33,819 nt of DNA from a virus. The translations under genes and the position numbers were made by a program. The stretch covers positions 1 to 33,819 of IMG/VR virus record IMGVR_UViG_3300047510_001102, one strand, 5' to 3'. This document shows, piece by piece, positions 14,575-20,126 of the stretch. The notes under the pieces were generated by a model that did not search any database, had not been told where the DNA came from, and saw nothing but the letters and a program-made list of their open reading frames with translations. Positions within the stretch are counted from its first letter, which is position 1. Every line of letters starts with the position of its first letter.

Positions 14575-15745
14575 AATTTCTTCAGTAGAGGAAACACAAA
14601 CGAATATTAAAGGAATGACTGTATTCAATACGGAAAAAGTTGATACAAAAAAGCAACCAATGTTTTTTGGTAAACCTCTGGGAATCCAAAGGTATGATTC
14701 TTACAAATACCCAATTTTTGATAAACTAACCACTCAACAACTTGGATACTTCTGGAGACCCGAAGAGGTGTCTCTCCAGAAGGATCGTGGAGATTACCAA
14801 ACACTTCGTCCGGAACAAAAGCATATCTATACTTCTAACCTGAAGTATCAGATTATGCTTGATTCTGTTCAAGGTCGTGGTCCTGGTATGGCATTTATTC
14901 CTTATTGTTCTCTTCCAGAACTTGAGGCATGTATGGAAGTATGGGGATTTATGGAGATGATCCATAGTCGTTCTTATACTTACATTATCAAAAACATATA
15001 TTCGGATCCTTCCGAAGTGTTTGATACTATTATTACTGATAATCGTATTCTTGATCGTGCTAAGAGTGTTACTGAATCATATGATGACTTTATTCAATCA
15101 GCACAGTCCTATGGTGCATCAGATACCTGGATGCATAATCTTGAAGGAGTCTCATACGCAAAGGAAACAATCAACGATGTTAAAAGAAAACTCTACCGAG
15201 CAGTTGCAAACGTTAACATTCTTGAAGGTATTAGGTTCTACGTTAGTTTTGCTTGTTCTTTCGCTTTTGGTGAGCTCAAACTCATGGAGGGTTCGGCAAA
15301 AATAATTTCTCTTATTGCTAGAGATGAAAACCAGCATCTAGCAATTACTCAGAATATTCTGAATAAATGGAAGGAAGGTGATGATCCTGAAATGAAGCAG
15401 ATTGCTAAAGAAGAGGAAGAATGGGTTTATGCGATGTTTGATCGTGCAGTAAATGAAGAAAAACGTTGGGCAGACTATCTGTTCAAAGATGGAAGCATGA
15501 TTGGACTTAATGATAAACTACTTCAGCAATATGTTGAATGGATTGCTAATCGTCGTATGAAAGCAATCGGACTTAAACCAGTATATGATATTTCAGCAAA
15601 CAATAATCCGCTTCCTTGGACTCAACACTGGATTTCTTCTAAAGGTCTTCAAGTTGCTCCACAGGAAACAGAAGTAGAATCCTATGTTGTGGGAGGAATT
15701 AAGCAAGATGTTACCAAAAATACTTTCGCAGGATTCCAATTATGA
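14555..15745 (+). CDS. nrdB: Ribonucleotide reductase class Ia, small subunit
   Basis: A 396-residue beta subunit carrying the diiron-tyrosyl radical cofactor. Helices with iron ligands are visible (WGFMEMIHSRSY, FGELKLMEGSAKIISLIARDENQHL). The start is uncertain. GTG 14555 has a strong GAGGAGGG site 6 nt upstream but overlaps nrdA by 20 nt. ATG 14615 gives MTVFNTEKV, which aligns with the T4 NrdB start (MSTVFNT), but its AAAGGA lies too close. The C-terminus (KNTFAGFQL) is the type that docks into NrdA. Confidence 0.95.
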   Translation: MNPVQFKISSVEETQTNIKGMTVFNTEKVDTKKQPMFFGKPLGIQRYDSYKYPIFDKLTTQQLGYFWRPEEVSLQKDRGDYQTLRPEQKHIYTSNLKYQIMLDSVQGRGPGMAFIPYCSLPELEACMEVWGFMEMIHSRSYTYIIKNIYSDPSEVFDTIITDNRILDRAKSVTESYDDFIQSAQSYGASDTWMHNLEGVSYAKETINDVKRKLYRAVANVNILEGIRFYVSFACSFAFGELKLMEGSAKIISLIARDENQHLAITQNILNKWKEGDDPEMKQIAKEEEEWVYAMFDRAVNEEKRWADYLFKDGSMIGLNDKLLQQYVEWIANRRMKAIGLKPVYDISANNNPLPWTQHWISSKGLQVAPQETEVESYVVGGIKQDVTKNTFAGFQL

Positions 15746-15869
15746 TGAATGGTGCGAACAAGAAATCCTGAACGCTTATAAAGAAGCAGCAGAATCTGAT
15801 GAGTTTTTATTTGGTGATTATGACTATTGTAAAGAATGGATGGGTAAAAACTCTAACGATGTTTCCTAA
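15708..15869 (+). CDS. Small acidic protein after nrdB
   Basis: A 53-residue protein, MLPKILSQDSNYDEWCEQEI to KNSNDVS, rich in D and E. ATG 15708 has GGAGG 11 nt upstream; a start at 15684 would also keep the frame. It overlaps the end of nrdB by 38 nt and is the last gene before the operon terminator. Function unknown. Its position suggests co-expression with ribonucleotide reductase. Confidence 0.65.
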   Translation: MLPKILSQDSNYDEWCEQEILNAYKEAAESDEFLFGDYDYCKEWMGKNSNDVS

Positions 15870-15880
15870 TTGTATAGATA

Positions 15881-15905
15881 GAGGAAGATATCTTCCTCTT
15901 TTTTT
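15881..15905 (+). terminator. Intrinsic terminator closing the nrd operon
   Basis: The perfect palindrome GAGGAAG-ATAT-CTTCCTC (15881-15898) is followed by seven T. The next gene's ATG begins right after the T run. Confidence 0.92.
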
Positions 15906-16067
15906 ATGCCTAAGAATCAACTGACCAAAGATGAAATAAAAGTTCGTGTATTAAAATTAAAAGATAAACTTTATAAAGATCATATTCGTCCAGAAATGGA
16001 TATGAAAGGGATTGCCCATAAATATCTGAACGAAGTCCTTGATATAATTGATGAGTATAGATATTGA
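15906..16067 (+). CDS. Small charged protein of unknown function
   Basis: A 53-residue protein, MPKNQLTKDEIKVRVLKLKD to DIIDEYRY, predicted helical, alternating K and D/E. Its ATG abuts the terminator T run, so the only upstream AGGA lies inside the hairpin. It overlaps the next gene by 17 nt. No domain is recognised. Confidence 0.72.
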   Translation: MPKNQLTKDEIKVRVLKLKDKLYKDHIRPEMDMKGIAHKYLNEVLDIIDEYRY

Positions 16068-16494
16068 CTATGAGAACCCTTGGGTCTATAATGGAACTCC
16101 TTTTAGTTCAACTGATATTCAAGATTATTTTGGTTTTGTTTATCTTATCGAGAATAATCTTAATGATAGGAAATATATTGGTAGGAAGTATTTCTGGCAG
16201 TTTAGAACTCCTAAAGGTAAAAAAAGAAAAGTAAAATCCGAATCAGATTGGAAAAACTATTATGGGTCTTGTCCAGAACTTAAAGAAGACATTATCAAAT
16301 TTGGTAGAGAAAATTTTAGTAGAACTATCTTATCAGTACATAAAACAAAGGGCAAAACAAACTTTGAGGAGACCAGACGACTCTTCACCCACAATGTTCT
16401 TACAGAATCCCTTGACGACGGAACACCAGCCTGGTACAATAGCAACATCCTCAACAGGTACTTCCGAAAAGATTATTATGGAAACAGAGATTGA
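16051..16494 (+). CDS. GIY-YIG-like endonuclease
   Basis: A 147-residue protein. G28-F-V-Y31 and, 10 residues later, Y42-I-G44-R form the GIY-YIG pair, preceding a basic stretch (TPKGKKRKVKSE) and SDWKNYYGSCPELKEDI. This pattern occurs in phage-encoded homing-type nucleases. It would cut DNA; the target is unknown. There is no intron or split gene nearby, so it may be free-standing. ATG 16051 is preferred to TTG 16048. It overlaps both neighbours by 17 nt. Confidence 0.75.
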   Translation: MSIDIDYENPWVYNGTPFSSTDIQDYFGFVYLIENNLNDRKYIGRKYFWQFRTPKGKKRKVKSESDWKNYYGSCPELKEDIIKFGRENFSRTILSVHKTKGKTNFEETRRLFTHNVLTESLDDGTPAWYNSNILNRYFRKDYYGNRD

Positions 16495-16702
16495 ACCGCT
16501 ACCTTTGAAGTTGAGAGATTGGTCTATTGATAGAATTCATTATCTAGCGGATACTGGGAATATTGAGCAACAATTAGATGCGGTTTCTATTGCAGAGGAA
16601 TTTGATGAATGGATTAATCTTCCAAATGAAGGTGAATATGAATTAAACTATTTGTGCCTTGAGGACGATTCCTTTGGTGATCAAGAAATTGATGTTCGGT
16701 AA
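16478..16702 (+). CDS. Small acidic hypothetical protein
   Basis: A 74-residue acidic protein, METEIEPLPLKLRDWSIDRI to DDSFGDQEIDVR. ATG 16478 is chosen because the in-frame upstream extension (from 16262) only shadows the nuclease gene. It has helical segments and no Cys or membrane pattern. It overlaps the nuclease end by 17 nt. Function unknown. Confidence 0.72.
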   Translation: METEIEPLPLKLRDWSIDRIHYLADTGNIEQQLDAVSIAEEFDEWINLPNEGEYELNYLCLEDDSFGDQEIDVR

Positions 16703-16711
16703 ACAAACCTA

Positions 16712-16740
16712 TTGACTTATCCTAAATAAAAACTTATAAT
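16712..16740 (+). promoter_or_regulatory. Overlapping early and late promoters
   Basis: TTGACT (16712-16717), 17 nt, TATAAT (16735-16740). Within the spacer lies the late box CCTAAATA (16721-16728). Expected sigma70 start is about 16747, upstream of the lysin gene. Confidence 0.78.
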
Positions 16741-16746
16741 GCTTAT

Positions 16747-16767
16747 AACCCACCTTTGGTGGGTTTT
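16747..16767 (+). terminator. Hairpin with short T run
   Basis: AACCCACC (16747-16754), a TTT loop and GGTGGGTT form 8 bp, followed by TTTTCTT. It can end transcripts from the 16051-16702 genes. It also falls exactly at the predicted start of the promoter just upstream. Confidence 0.7.
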
Positions 16768-16797
16768 CTTATAATGAGTCTTTGAATGATTTTAGAG

Positions 16798-16854
16798 CCG
16801 TGGAGATTGCCCTCTGAGAGGAGGGTCTACCCCTTTCTCTATACGGATGTAGAG
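16798..16854 (+). other. Folded leader upstream of the lysin gene
   Basis: Two hairpins occupy the 100-nt gap: GCCCTC/GAGGGT (16809-16814 with 16821-16826) and CTCTA/TAGAG (16837-16841 with 16850-16854). An alternative CCGT/ACGG pairing (16798-16801 with 16843-16846) would enclose the first. It may be a structured 5' leader; no known riboswitch recognised. Confidence 0.4.
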
Positions 16855-16868
16855 TTCAATTAAATTTA

Positions 16869-17519
16869 ATGCAACAATTCTTTACTGTAGCCCTGCCTCT
16901 TATGGCCATGGTTACAACCAATACGGCAACACTGCCATTCTCTAGTTATAAACTACAAGGTCCTCCTCCACCAGTGGAGAAACCTTATTCAATTATTAAA
17001 GAGTTTGAACCTGAGAAGACAGCAATCCTAGAGGTTGCATCGCCAAAGCCTAAAGAGAAAAGGCTAATTTGTAAAGGGTGTTCAGAATATGAGAACCTTG
17101 CTTTGGATTATTTCCAAGACCAAGGAATTAAAGACAGAAACGCCCTTGCTACTATCCTGGGCAATATTAAGCAAGAATCTATGTTTGTGCCTAATATTTG
17201 TGAAGGTGGTAGCAGGACCAGTTATCATAACTGCGGACGTGGTTATGGACTGATCCAATGGACATCTGCCGATAGATATTATGGATTGGGTGATTTCGCT
17301 AAGAAGTTTGGTGGTTCTCCATCAACACTTCCAACGCAGCTTCGTTATCTAACGACTGAGGTTCAATGGAAACGAATTGAAGACAGGATGAAAACTCCTG
17401 GTAAATCTATCAATCGTTACATGGACTATGCGTATAGTTGGATTGGTTGGGGCATTCATGGTGCTCGCACTTCGTATGCTCATCAGTATGCTTCCAAACT
17501 GATCACGGTAGAAGTTTGA
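16869..17519 (+). CDS. Phage tail-lysozyme-type peptidoglycan hydrolase
   Basis: A 216-residue lysin. Residues 4-22 are hydrophobic (FFTVALPLMAMV) and may act as a signal or anchor. A Pro-rich linker follows, then a domain from about 72 to 205 like the phage tail lysozyme family: ATILGNIKQESMF with the probable catalytic E103, GRGYGLIQWTSADRY, LPTQLRYLTTEV. It would cleave the glycan chain of the cell wall during entry or lysis. No good ribosome site is visible before ATG 16869. It stands alone behind the dual promoter. Confidence 0.82.
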   Translation: MQQFFTVALPLMAMVTTNTATLPFSSYKLQGPPPPVEKPYSIIKEFEPEKTAILEVASPKPKEKRLICKGCSEYENLALDYFQDQGIKDRNALATILGNIKQESMFVPNICEGGSRTSYHNCGRGYGLIQWTSADRYYGLGDFAKKFGGSPSTLPTQLRYLTTEVQWKRIEDRMKTPGKSINRYMDYAYSWIGWGIHGARTSYAHQYASKLITVEV

Positions 17520-17527
17520 TAAAATAG

Positions 17528-17535
17528 AATAAATA
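17528..17535 (+). promoter_or_regulatory. Late promoter box AATAAATA
   Basis: A TAAATA box just after the lysin stop, 47 nt before the oxygenase gene. A G/C-rich hairpin lies between. Confidence 0.5.
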
Positions 17536-17537
17536 TC

Positions 17538-17557
17538 GGGGGGTAATGATACCCCCC
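17538..17557 (+). terminator. Strong hairpin, weak terminator
   Basis: GGGGGGTA-ATGA-TACCCCCC is a perfect 8-bp stem, but the following bases (TTACTAAT) are not a real T run. It may end the lysin transcript or shape the next leader. Confidence 0.6.
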
Positions 17558-17582
17558 TTACTAATATTTTAATATTATAATA

Positions 17583-18134
17583 ATGAGAATAATAGATGAT
17601 GCTATAACTAAAGAACTAGCACAAGATTGTATAAAAGAAATAGAATATAAAAAAAAAGAACATCTTTGGATGGCTAGTAATGTATTTTGGCCAGAAGGAA
17701 TCAAAACAAATGTTACTGGTACATGTATCCAGTGTTCTGTTTCTAAACCATTGAAGAAGAGAATTGTAAGTCAGATATCTGAATATCTTCCCGACCATAA
17801 AGTTTTAACATTCCAGTTTTACATATGGTTATACAATGGTGCAATATCAAATCATAATGATTATGGGCATGGTTTTGGAGTTACAATATATTTGAATGAG
17901 AAATGGGATGTTGATTATGGTGGAATATTTTTATGGAATGATAATAATGATTATCAAGATCCAGAATATTATAAATCTTGGAAAGCTTGCACTCCAAAAT
18001 ACAGGACAATGATTTTAAATGATAATTTGCATGATCATTTAGTAACACCTGTTTCTCCACAATCTCCAGAATTTAGGTATACGATTCAAATATGGGGAGA
18101 TCCTTTTATTGGTGCAACCAATAAAACCTCTTGA
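17583..18134 (+). CDS. 2-oxoglutarate/Fe(II)-dependent oxygenase
   Basis: A 183-residue double-stranded beta-helix dioxygenase. Fe ligands are H91-x-D93 (SNHND) and H152 (DHLVTPV), and R165 (FRYTIQIWG) would bind 2-oxoglutarate. The core strand FGVTIYLNEKWDVDYGG is typical. Substrate unknown; prolyl or other hydroxylation of protein, lipid or nucleotide is possible. It lies downstream of a late box. The next promoter's -35 overlaps its stop. It is one of four such enzymes in 7 kb, and they differ widely in sequence. Confidence 0.86.
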   Translation: MRIIDDAITKELAQDCIKEIEYKKKEHLWMASNVFWPEGIKTNVTGTCIQCSVSKPLKKRIVSQISEYLPDHKVLTFQFYIWLYNGAISNHNDYGHGFGVTIYLNEKWDVDYGGIFLWNDNNDYQDPEYYKSWKACTPKYRTMILNDNLHDHLVTPVSPQSPEFRYTIQIWGDPFIGATNKTS

Positions 18135-18159
18135 CTTCCCCCATAAACCCTGTTATAAT
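18131..18159 (+). promoter_or_regulatory. Sigma70-type promoter for tRNA-Ile/Arg unit
   Basis: TTGACT (18131-18136), 17 nt, TATAAT (18154-18159). Expected start is about 18166, at the foot of a long stem-loop. Confidence 0.82.
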
Positions 18160-18164
18160 TCTCT

Positions 18165-18213
18165 CATGGGCAGGCGGGGTTCCACTCCTTCCGTAAGACC
18201 CGCCCCCTCCATG
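18165..18213 (+). ncRNA. Stem-loop leader before tRNA-Ile
   Basis: CATGG (18165-18169) pairs with CCATG (18209-18213), and GGCGGG (18173-18178) with CCCGCC (18199-18204), leaving a 20-nt loop. It begins at the predicted transcription start. Function unknown. Confidence 0.5.
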
Positions 18214-18245
18214 CCTCTCATAGAAGCACAAACAGGAGGGTCCCT

Positions 18246-18317
18246 GGGACTGTCGCCTATTGGTTAAGGCCCACTGCTTATAACGGTGTGAAGAGGGTTC
18301 AATTCCCTCCAGTCCTA
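18246..18317 (+). tRNA. tRNA-Ile (UAU)
   Basis: A 72-nt cloverleaf. Acceptor GGGACTG pairs with CAGTCCT (terminal G-U), the D-stem is GCCT/AGGC, the anticodon stem CACTG/CGGTG has loop CTTATAA (anticodon TAT at 18279-18281), and the T-arm is GAGGG/CCCTC. It reads AUA codons. CCA is not encoded. Confidence 0.92.
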
Positions 18318-18420
18318 CTTGATATGATTGGAAATATCCGATTGTATCATACGTTTCGGGATCATCATATCCGAAACAACCAAGTGCCTGGTACGCAGAG
18401 GGCACTCTCTGCTTTATTAT
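18318..18420 (+). ncRNA. Folded spacer between tRNA-Ile and tRNA-Arg
   Basis: A 103-nt spacer with several helices: TGATA/TATCA, GTTTCGG/CCGAAAC, and two competing ones, AGTGCC (18383-18388) with GGCACT (18401-18406) versus GCAGAG (18395-18400) with CTCTGC (18407-18412). The last is followed by TTTATT. It may guide tRNA processing or partial termination. Confidence 0.4.
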
Positions 18421-18494
18421 GACTCAATAGCTCAGATGGATAGAGCAACTGCCTTCTAAGCAGTCGGTCGTAGGTTCGAGTCCTACTTGAGTCG
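18421..18494 (+). tRNA. tRNA-Arg (UCU)
   Basis: A 74-nt cloverleaf. Acceptor GACTCAA pairs with TTGAGTC, the anticodon stem ACTGC/GCAGT has loop CTTCTAA (TCT at 18475-18477), and the T-loop is TTCGAGT. It reads AGA. Confidence 0.96.
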
Positions 18495-18498
18495 TTTA

Positions 18499-18506
18499 TA
18501 TAAATA
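18499..18506 (+). promoter_or_regulatory. T4-type late promoter box TATAAATA
   Basis: An exact late consensus between tRNA-Arg and the Dps gene, 16 nt before its ATG. Confidence 0.75.
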
Positions 18507-18522
18507 CTCAAAAAAGAGTAAT

Positions 18523-18957
18523 ATGGAAACACTGTATAAATTACTTTCTGATACTCAGGCAAGTCTTTTTGTTCTTTTCCAAAAGACTTGGGTGTATCAC
18601 TGGAATGTAGTGGGAGAAGACTTTAAACAGTTTCATGATCTTTTTGGAGAACAGTATGAAGCAGTTTATGGGGAAATAGATCGTCTCACAGAACACATGA
18701 GATATTTGAATATAAAACCAGTTCCTACTCTATCAAGGATTACTGAAGTTTCTTACATTTCAGAAGCAAATAGTGGATTAGATGCAATGGGAATGGTTAG
18801 TGATTTAATTGAAGGACATCAACAGATTGTGGAACTTTTGAATAAGGTTGCTGAAGAAGCAGAAATTCAAAAATCAAGAGGTACTACTAATCTTGTCGAT
18901 GATTTAAATGAAGAGCATGGTAAATTTATTTGGATGCTAAGGTCTTTTACACTGTAA
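18523..18957 (+). CDS. dps: Dps-type ferritin (DNA-protecting, iron-storing)
   Basis: A 144-residue Dps family protein, normally a 12-subunit shell that oxidises and stores iron and can bind DNA. The ferroxidase residues H26 (YHWNV), H38 (FHDLF), D53 and E57 (EIDRLTE) keep exactly the spacing of E. coli Dps (12, 15 and 4 residues). The N-terminus lacks the long Lys-rich tail of E. coli Dps, so DNA binding is uncertain. ATG 18523 is chosen because the upstream extension only reads through tRNA-Arg and the promoter. It stands alone behind a consensus late promoter, so late expression is expected. Confidence 0.9.
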   Translation: METLYKLLSDTQASLFVLFQKTWVYHWNVVGEDFKQFHDLFGEQYEAVYGEIDRLTEHMRYLNIKPVPTLSRITEVSYISEANSGLDAMGMVSDLIEGHQQIVELLNKVAEEAEIQKSRGTTNLVDDLNEEHGKFIWMLRSFTL

Positions 18958-18958
18958 T

Positions 18959-18987
18959 TTGACTTATTAAAGTAAAAATATTATATT
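18959..18987 (+). promoter_or_regulatory. Sigma70-type promoter for the HNH gene
   Basis: TTGACT (18959-18964), 17 nt, TATATT (18982-18987), 24 nt before the start at 19012. Confidence 0.72.
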
Positions 18988-19011
18988 GATTATTAATCTT
19001 GGAGTTCTAAA

Positions 19012-19482
19012 ATGGATATGATAGAACCTCATTCCACGATACTGGTTCTTAACAGTTCATATGAACCACTTCATTTTACAAATTGGAAAAGAGCAGTTGT
19101 TTTGCTTTTCAAAGAAAAAGCAAAAGTTATTTCAAGTAGAGTAATTAAACTTATAAATTTTGTGAAAATTCCTTTTAACCGACCTTCAGAAACTTTTCCA
19201 TCACGTTCGATGATATATAAGAGAGACAAGAATACATGTCAGTATTGTGGAGCACAAAGTAGATTAACAATTGATCATGTGATTCCAAAATGCAGAGGAG
19301 GAAAGGATACTTGGGAAAATTTAGTTGTTGCATGTTCTTCATGCAATACTAAAAAGGGTGATAAGCTTTTAGAACATACGAACATGAAACTTCGTAAAAA
19401 ACCAAAAGCTCCTCTAAGCAACGTTATGATAGATCTTGAAGAAACAAAAGTTGATCAATGGAAAGAATTCTATTACAGTTGA
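19012..19482 (+). CDS. HNH endonuclease
   Basis: A 156-residue HNH nuclease with a free-standing, bacterial-type layout. The N-terminal domain VLNSSYEPLHFTNWKRAVVL is shared with cyanobacterial HNH proteins. The Zn-binding pairs are C76-x2-C79 and C108-x2-C111, and the catalytic core is IDHVIPKCRGG (D88, H89) with N103 and N112. Likely gained from a cyanobacterial relative (inference). It has its own sigma70-type promoter, so early expression, perhaps host DNA attack or homing, is plausible. A ribosome-type GGAG lies about 9 nt upstream. Confidence 0.87.
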   Translation: MDMIEPHSTILVLNSSYEPLHFTNWKRAVVLLFKEKAKVISSRVIKLINFVKIPFNRPSETFPSRSMIYKRDKNTCQYCGAQSRLTIDHVIPKCRGGKDTWENLVVACSSCNTKKGDKLLEHTNMKLRKKPKAPLSNVMIDLEETKVDQWKEFYYS

Positions 19483-19507
19483 CTTTTTAATAAAGATACT
19501 ATATAAT
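19479..19507 (+). promoter_or_regulatory. Sigma70-type promoter for tRNA-Gly/RNA unit
   Basis: TTGACT (19479-19484), 17 nt, TATAAT (19502-19507). The -35 overlaps the HNH stop codon, and tRNA-Gly starts 12 nt after the -10. Confidence 0.83.
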
Positions 19508-19518
19508 GTATCTTATAA

Positions 19519-19589
19519 GCGGGTATGGTGTAGCGGTAACACGCCATCCTTCCAAGTTGGAATCACCGGTTCGAACCCGGTTACCCGCT
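19519..19589 (+). tRNA. tRNA-Gly (UCC)
   Basis: A 71-nt cloverleaf. Acceptor GCGGGTA pairs with TACCCGC, the D-stem is GTGT/ACAC, the anticodon loop CTTCCAA (TCC) sits on stem CCATC/GTTGG with one T-T mismatch, and the T-arm is ACCGG/CCGGT. It reads GGA. Confidence 0.93.
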
Positions 19590-19959
19590 CTTGGTAGTCC
19601 TTATTAATTAAGCAGACGCCAACTTCTACTACGGGTATCTTCCGTAGCGTCGTAAGGGGATGATTGGGCAGGGTCCTAAGGACTTTGCCTTCTGGGCAAA
19701 GTCCGATTATCCCCTTGGTTCTGGGTGGAACTCCCAGCAGTTCCTTTAGGGACTGTCCTTTGTAGGTTCGATACCTACATCTTCCTTATGGGAGATAAGA
19801 ACGGCTATTGGAGACCACTCTAAATCCTAAGTTCGCTTAGGTCGGGGATTTGATCACCCCCGCTCGTAGGTGCCAAAACCGCTCCTCATCCCTAGTATTC
19901 TGTGGGTGAGTGAATGTCAAGAGTGGGGACATAGGTAAAGTCCTCAACACCTACCATAA
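19590..19959 (+). ncRNA. Unassigned, strongly folded RNA region with permuted-tRNA-like core
   Basis: About 370 nt with no open frame worth naming, but many perfect helices: CTACGG/CCGTAG (19629, 19642); AAGGGGAT/ATCCCCTT (19654, 19709) enclosing a 10-bp hairpin GGACTTTGCC/GGCAAAGTCC (19680, 19695); CTGGG/CCCAG; a canonical T-arm GTAGG-TTCGATA-CCTAC (19762-19778), followed directly by ATCTTCC (19779-19785), which pairs with GGGAGAT (19790-19796) across TTAT; CCTAAG-TTCG-CTTAGG (19826-19841); CGGGG/CCCCG; and a three-way junction closed by GTAGGTG/CACCTAC (19866, 19948). It is transcribed with tRNA-Gly. Not recognised as RNase P, 6S, SRP or a standard tmRNA. Confidence 0.6.
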
Positions 19960-20031
19960 CCTCTGTTAGTCTATTGGTAAGGACAGGCGGACAACGCACT
20001 TGGATACTGGGTTCGATTCCCAGACAGAGGA
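19960..20031 (+). tRNA. tRNA-like element without a usable anticodon arm
   Basis: A 72-nt element, exactly tRNA length. Acceptor CCTCTGT/ACAGAGG is perfect, the D-arm GTCT/GGAC has loop ATTGGTAA, and the T-arm CTGGG-TTCGATT-CCCAG is perfect. The anticodon stem positions (GGCGG and ACTTG) do not pair, and the loop ACAACGC lacks the usual U33. The D-arm is Glu-like. It is either a decayed tRNA or a tRNA mimic. Confidence 0.65.
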
Positions 20032-20035
20032 ACAT

Positions 20036-20108
20036 TCCCTTGTAGTTCAGTTGGTAGAACGGAGGACTGTTAATCCTTATGTCCCTGGTTCGAGTCCAGG
20101 CGGGGGAG
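20036..20108 (+). tRNA. tRNA-Asn (GUU)
   Basis: A 73-nt cloverleaf. Acceptor TCCCTTG pairs with CGGGGGA, the D-stem is GTTC/GAAC, the anticodon loop CTGTTAA (GTT at 20069-20071) is on GAGGA/TCCTT, and the T-arm is CCTGG/CCAGG. CCA is not encoded. Confidence 0.95.
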
Positions 20109-20126
20109 TTTTGCTGAGATATTGGT

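Noticed and set aside
16262-16477. N-terminal extension of the small protein ending at 16702
   Set aside because: It only reads the GIY-YIG-like gene in another frame; the internal ATG at 16478 gives the usual short overlap.
16051-16494. GIY-YIG-like gene as part of an intron or intein
   Set aside because: nrdA, nrdB and the neighbouring genes are uninterrupted, so no host element for homing is seen in the window.
19762-19778. T-arm of an ordinary tRNA reading 5' to 3'
   Set aside because: No strand within about 75 nt upstream can pair with ATCTTCC as a normal 5' acceptor.
19590-19959. Standard or permuted tmRNA gene
   Set aside because: The topology is suggestive, but the conserved D-loop segment (GGxTTCGAC) and a convincing tag frame ending in Ala-Ala are absent, so I annotate only a folded RNA.
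19590-20031. Group I intron in a tRNA
   Set aside because: No P, Q, R or S core elements are recognisable. GGTAAAGTCC only loosely resembles an S element, and no exon halves match.
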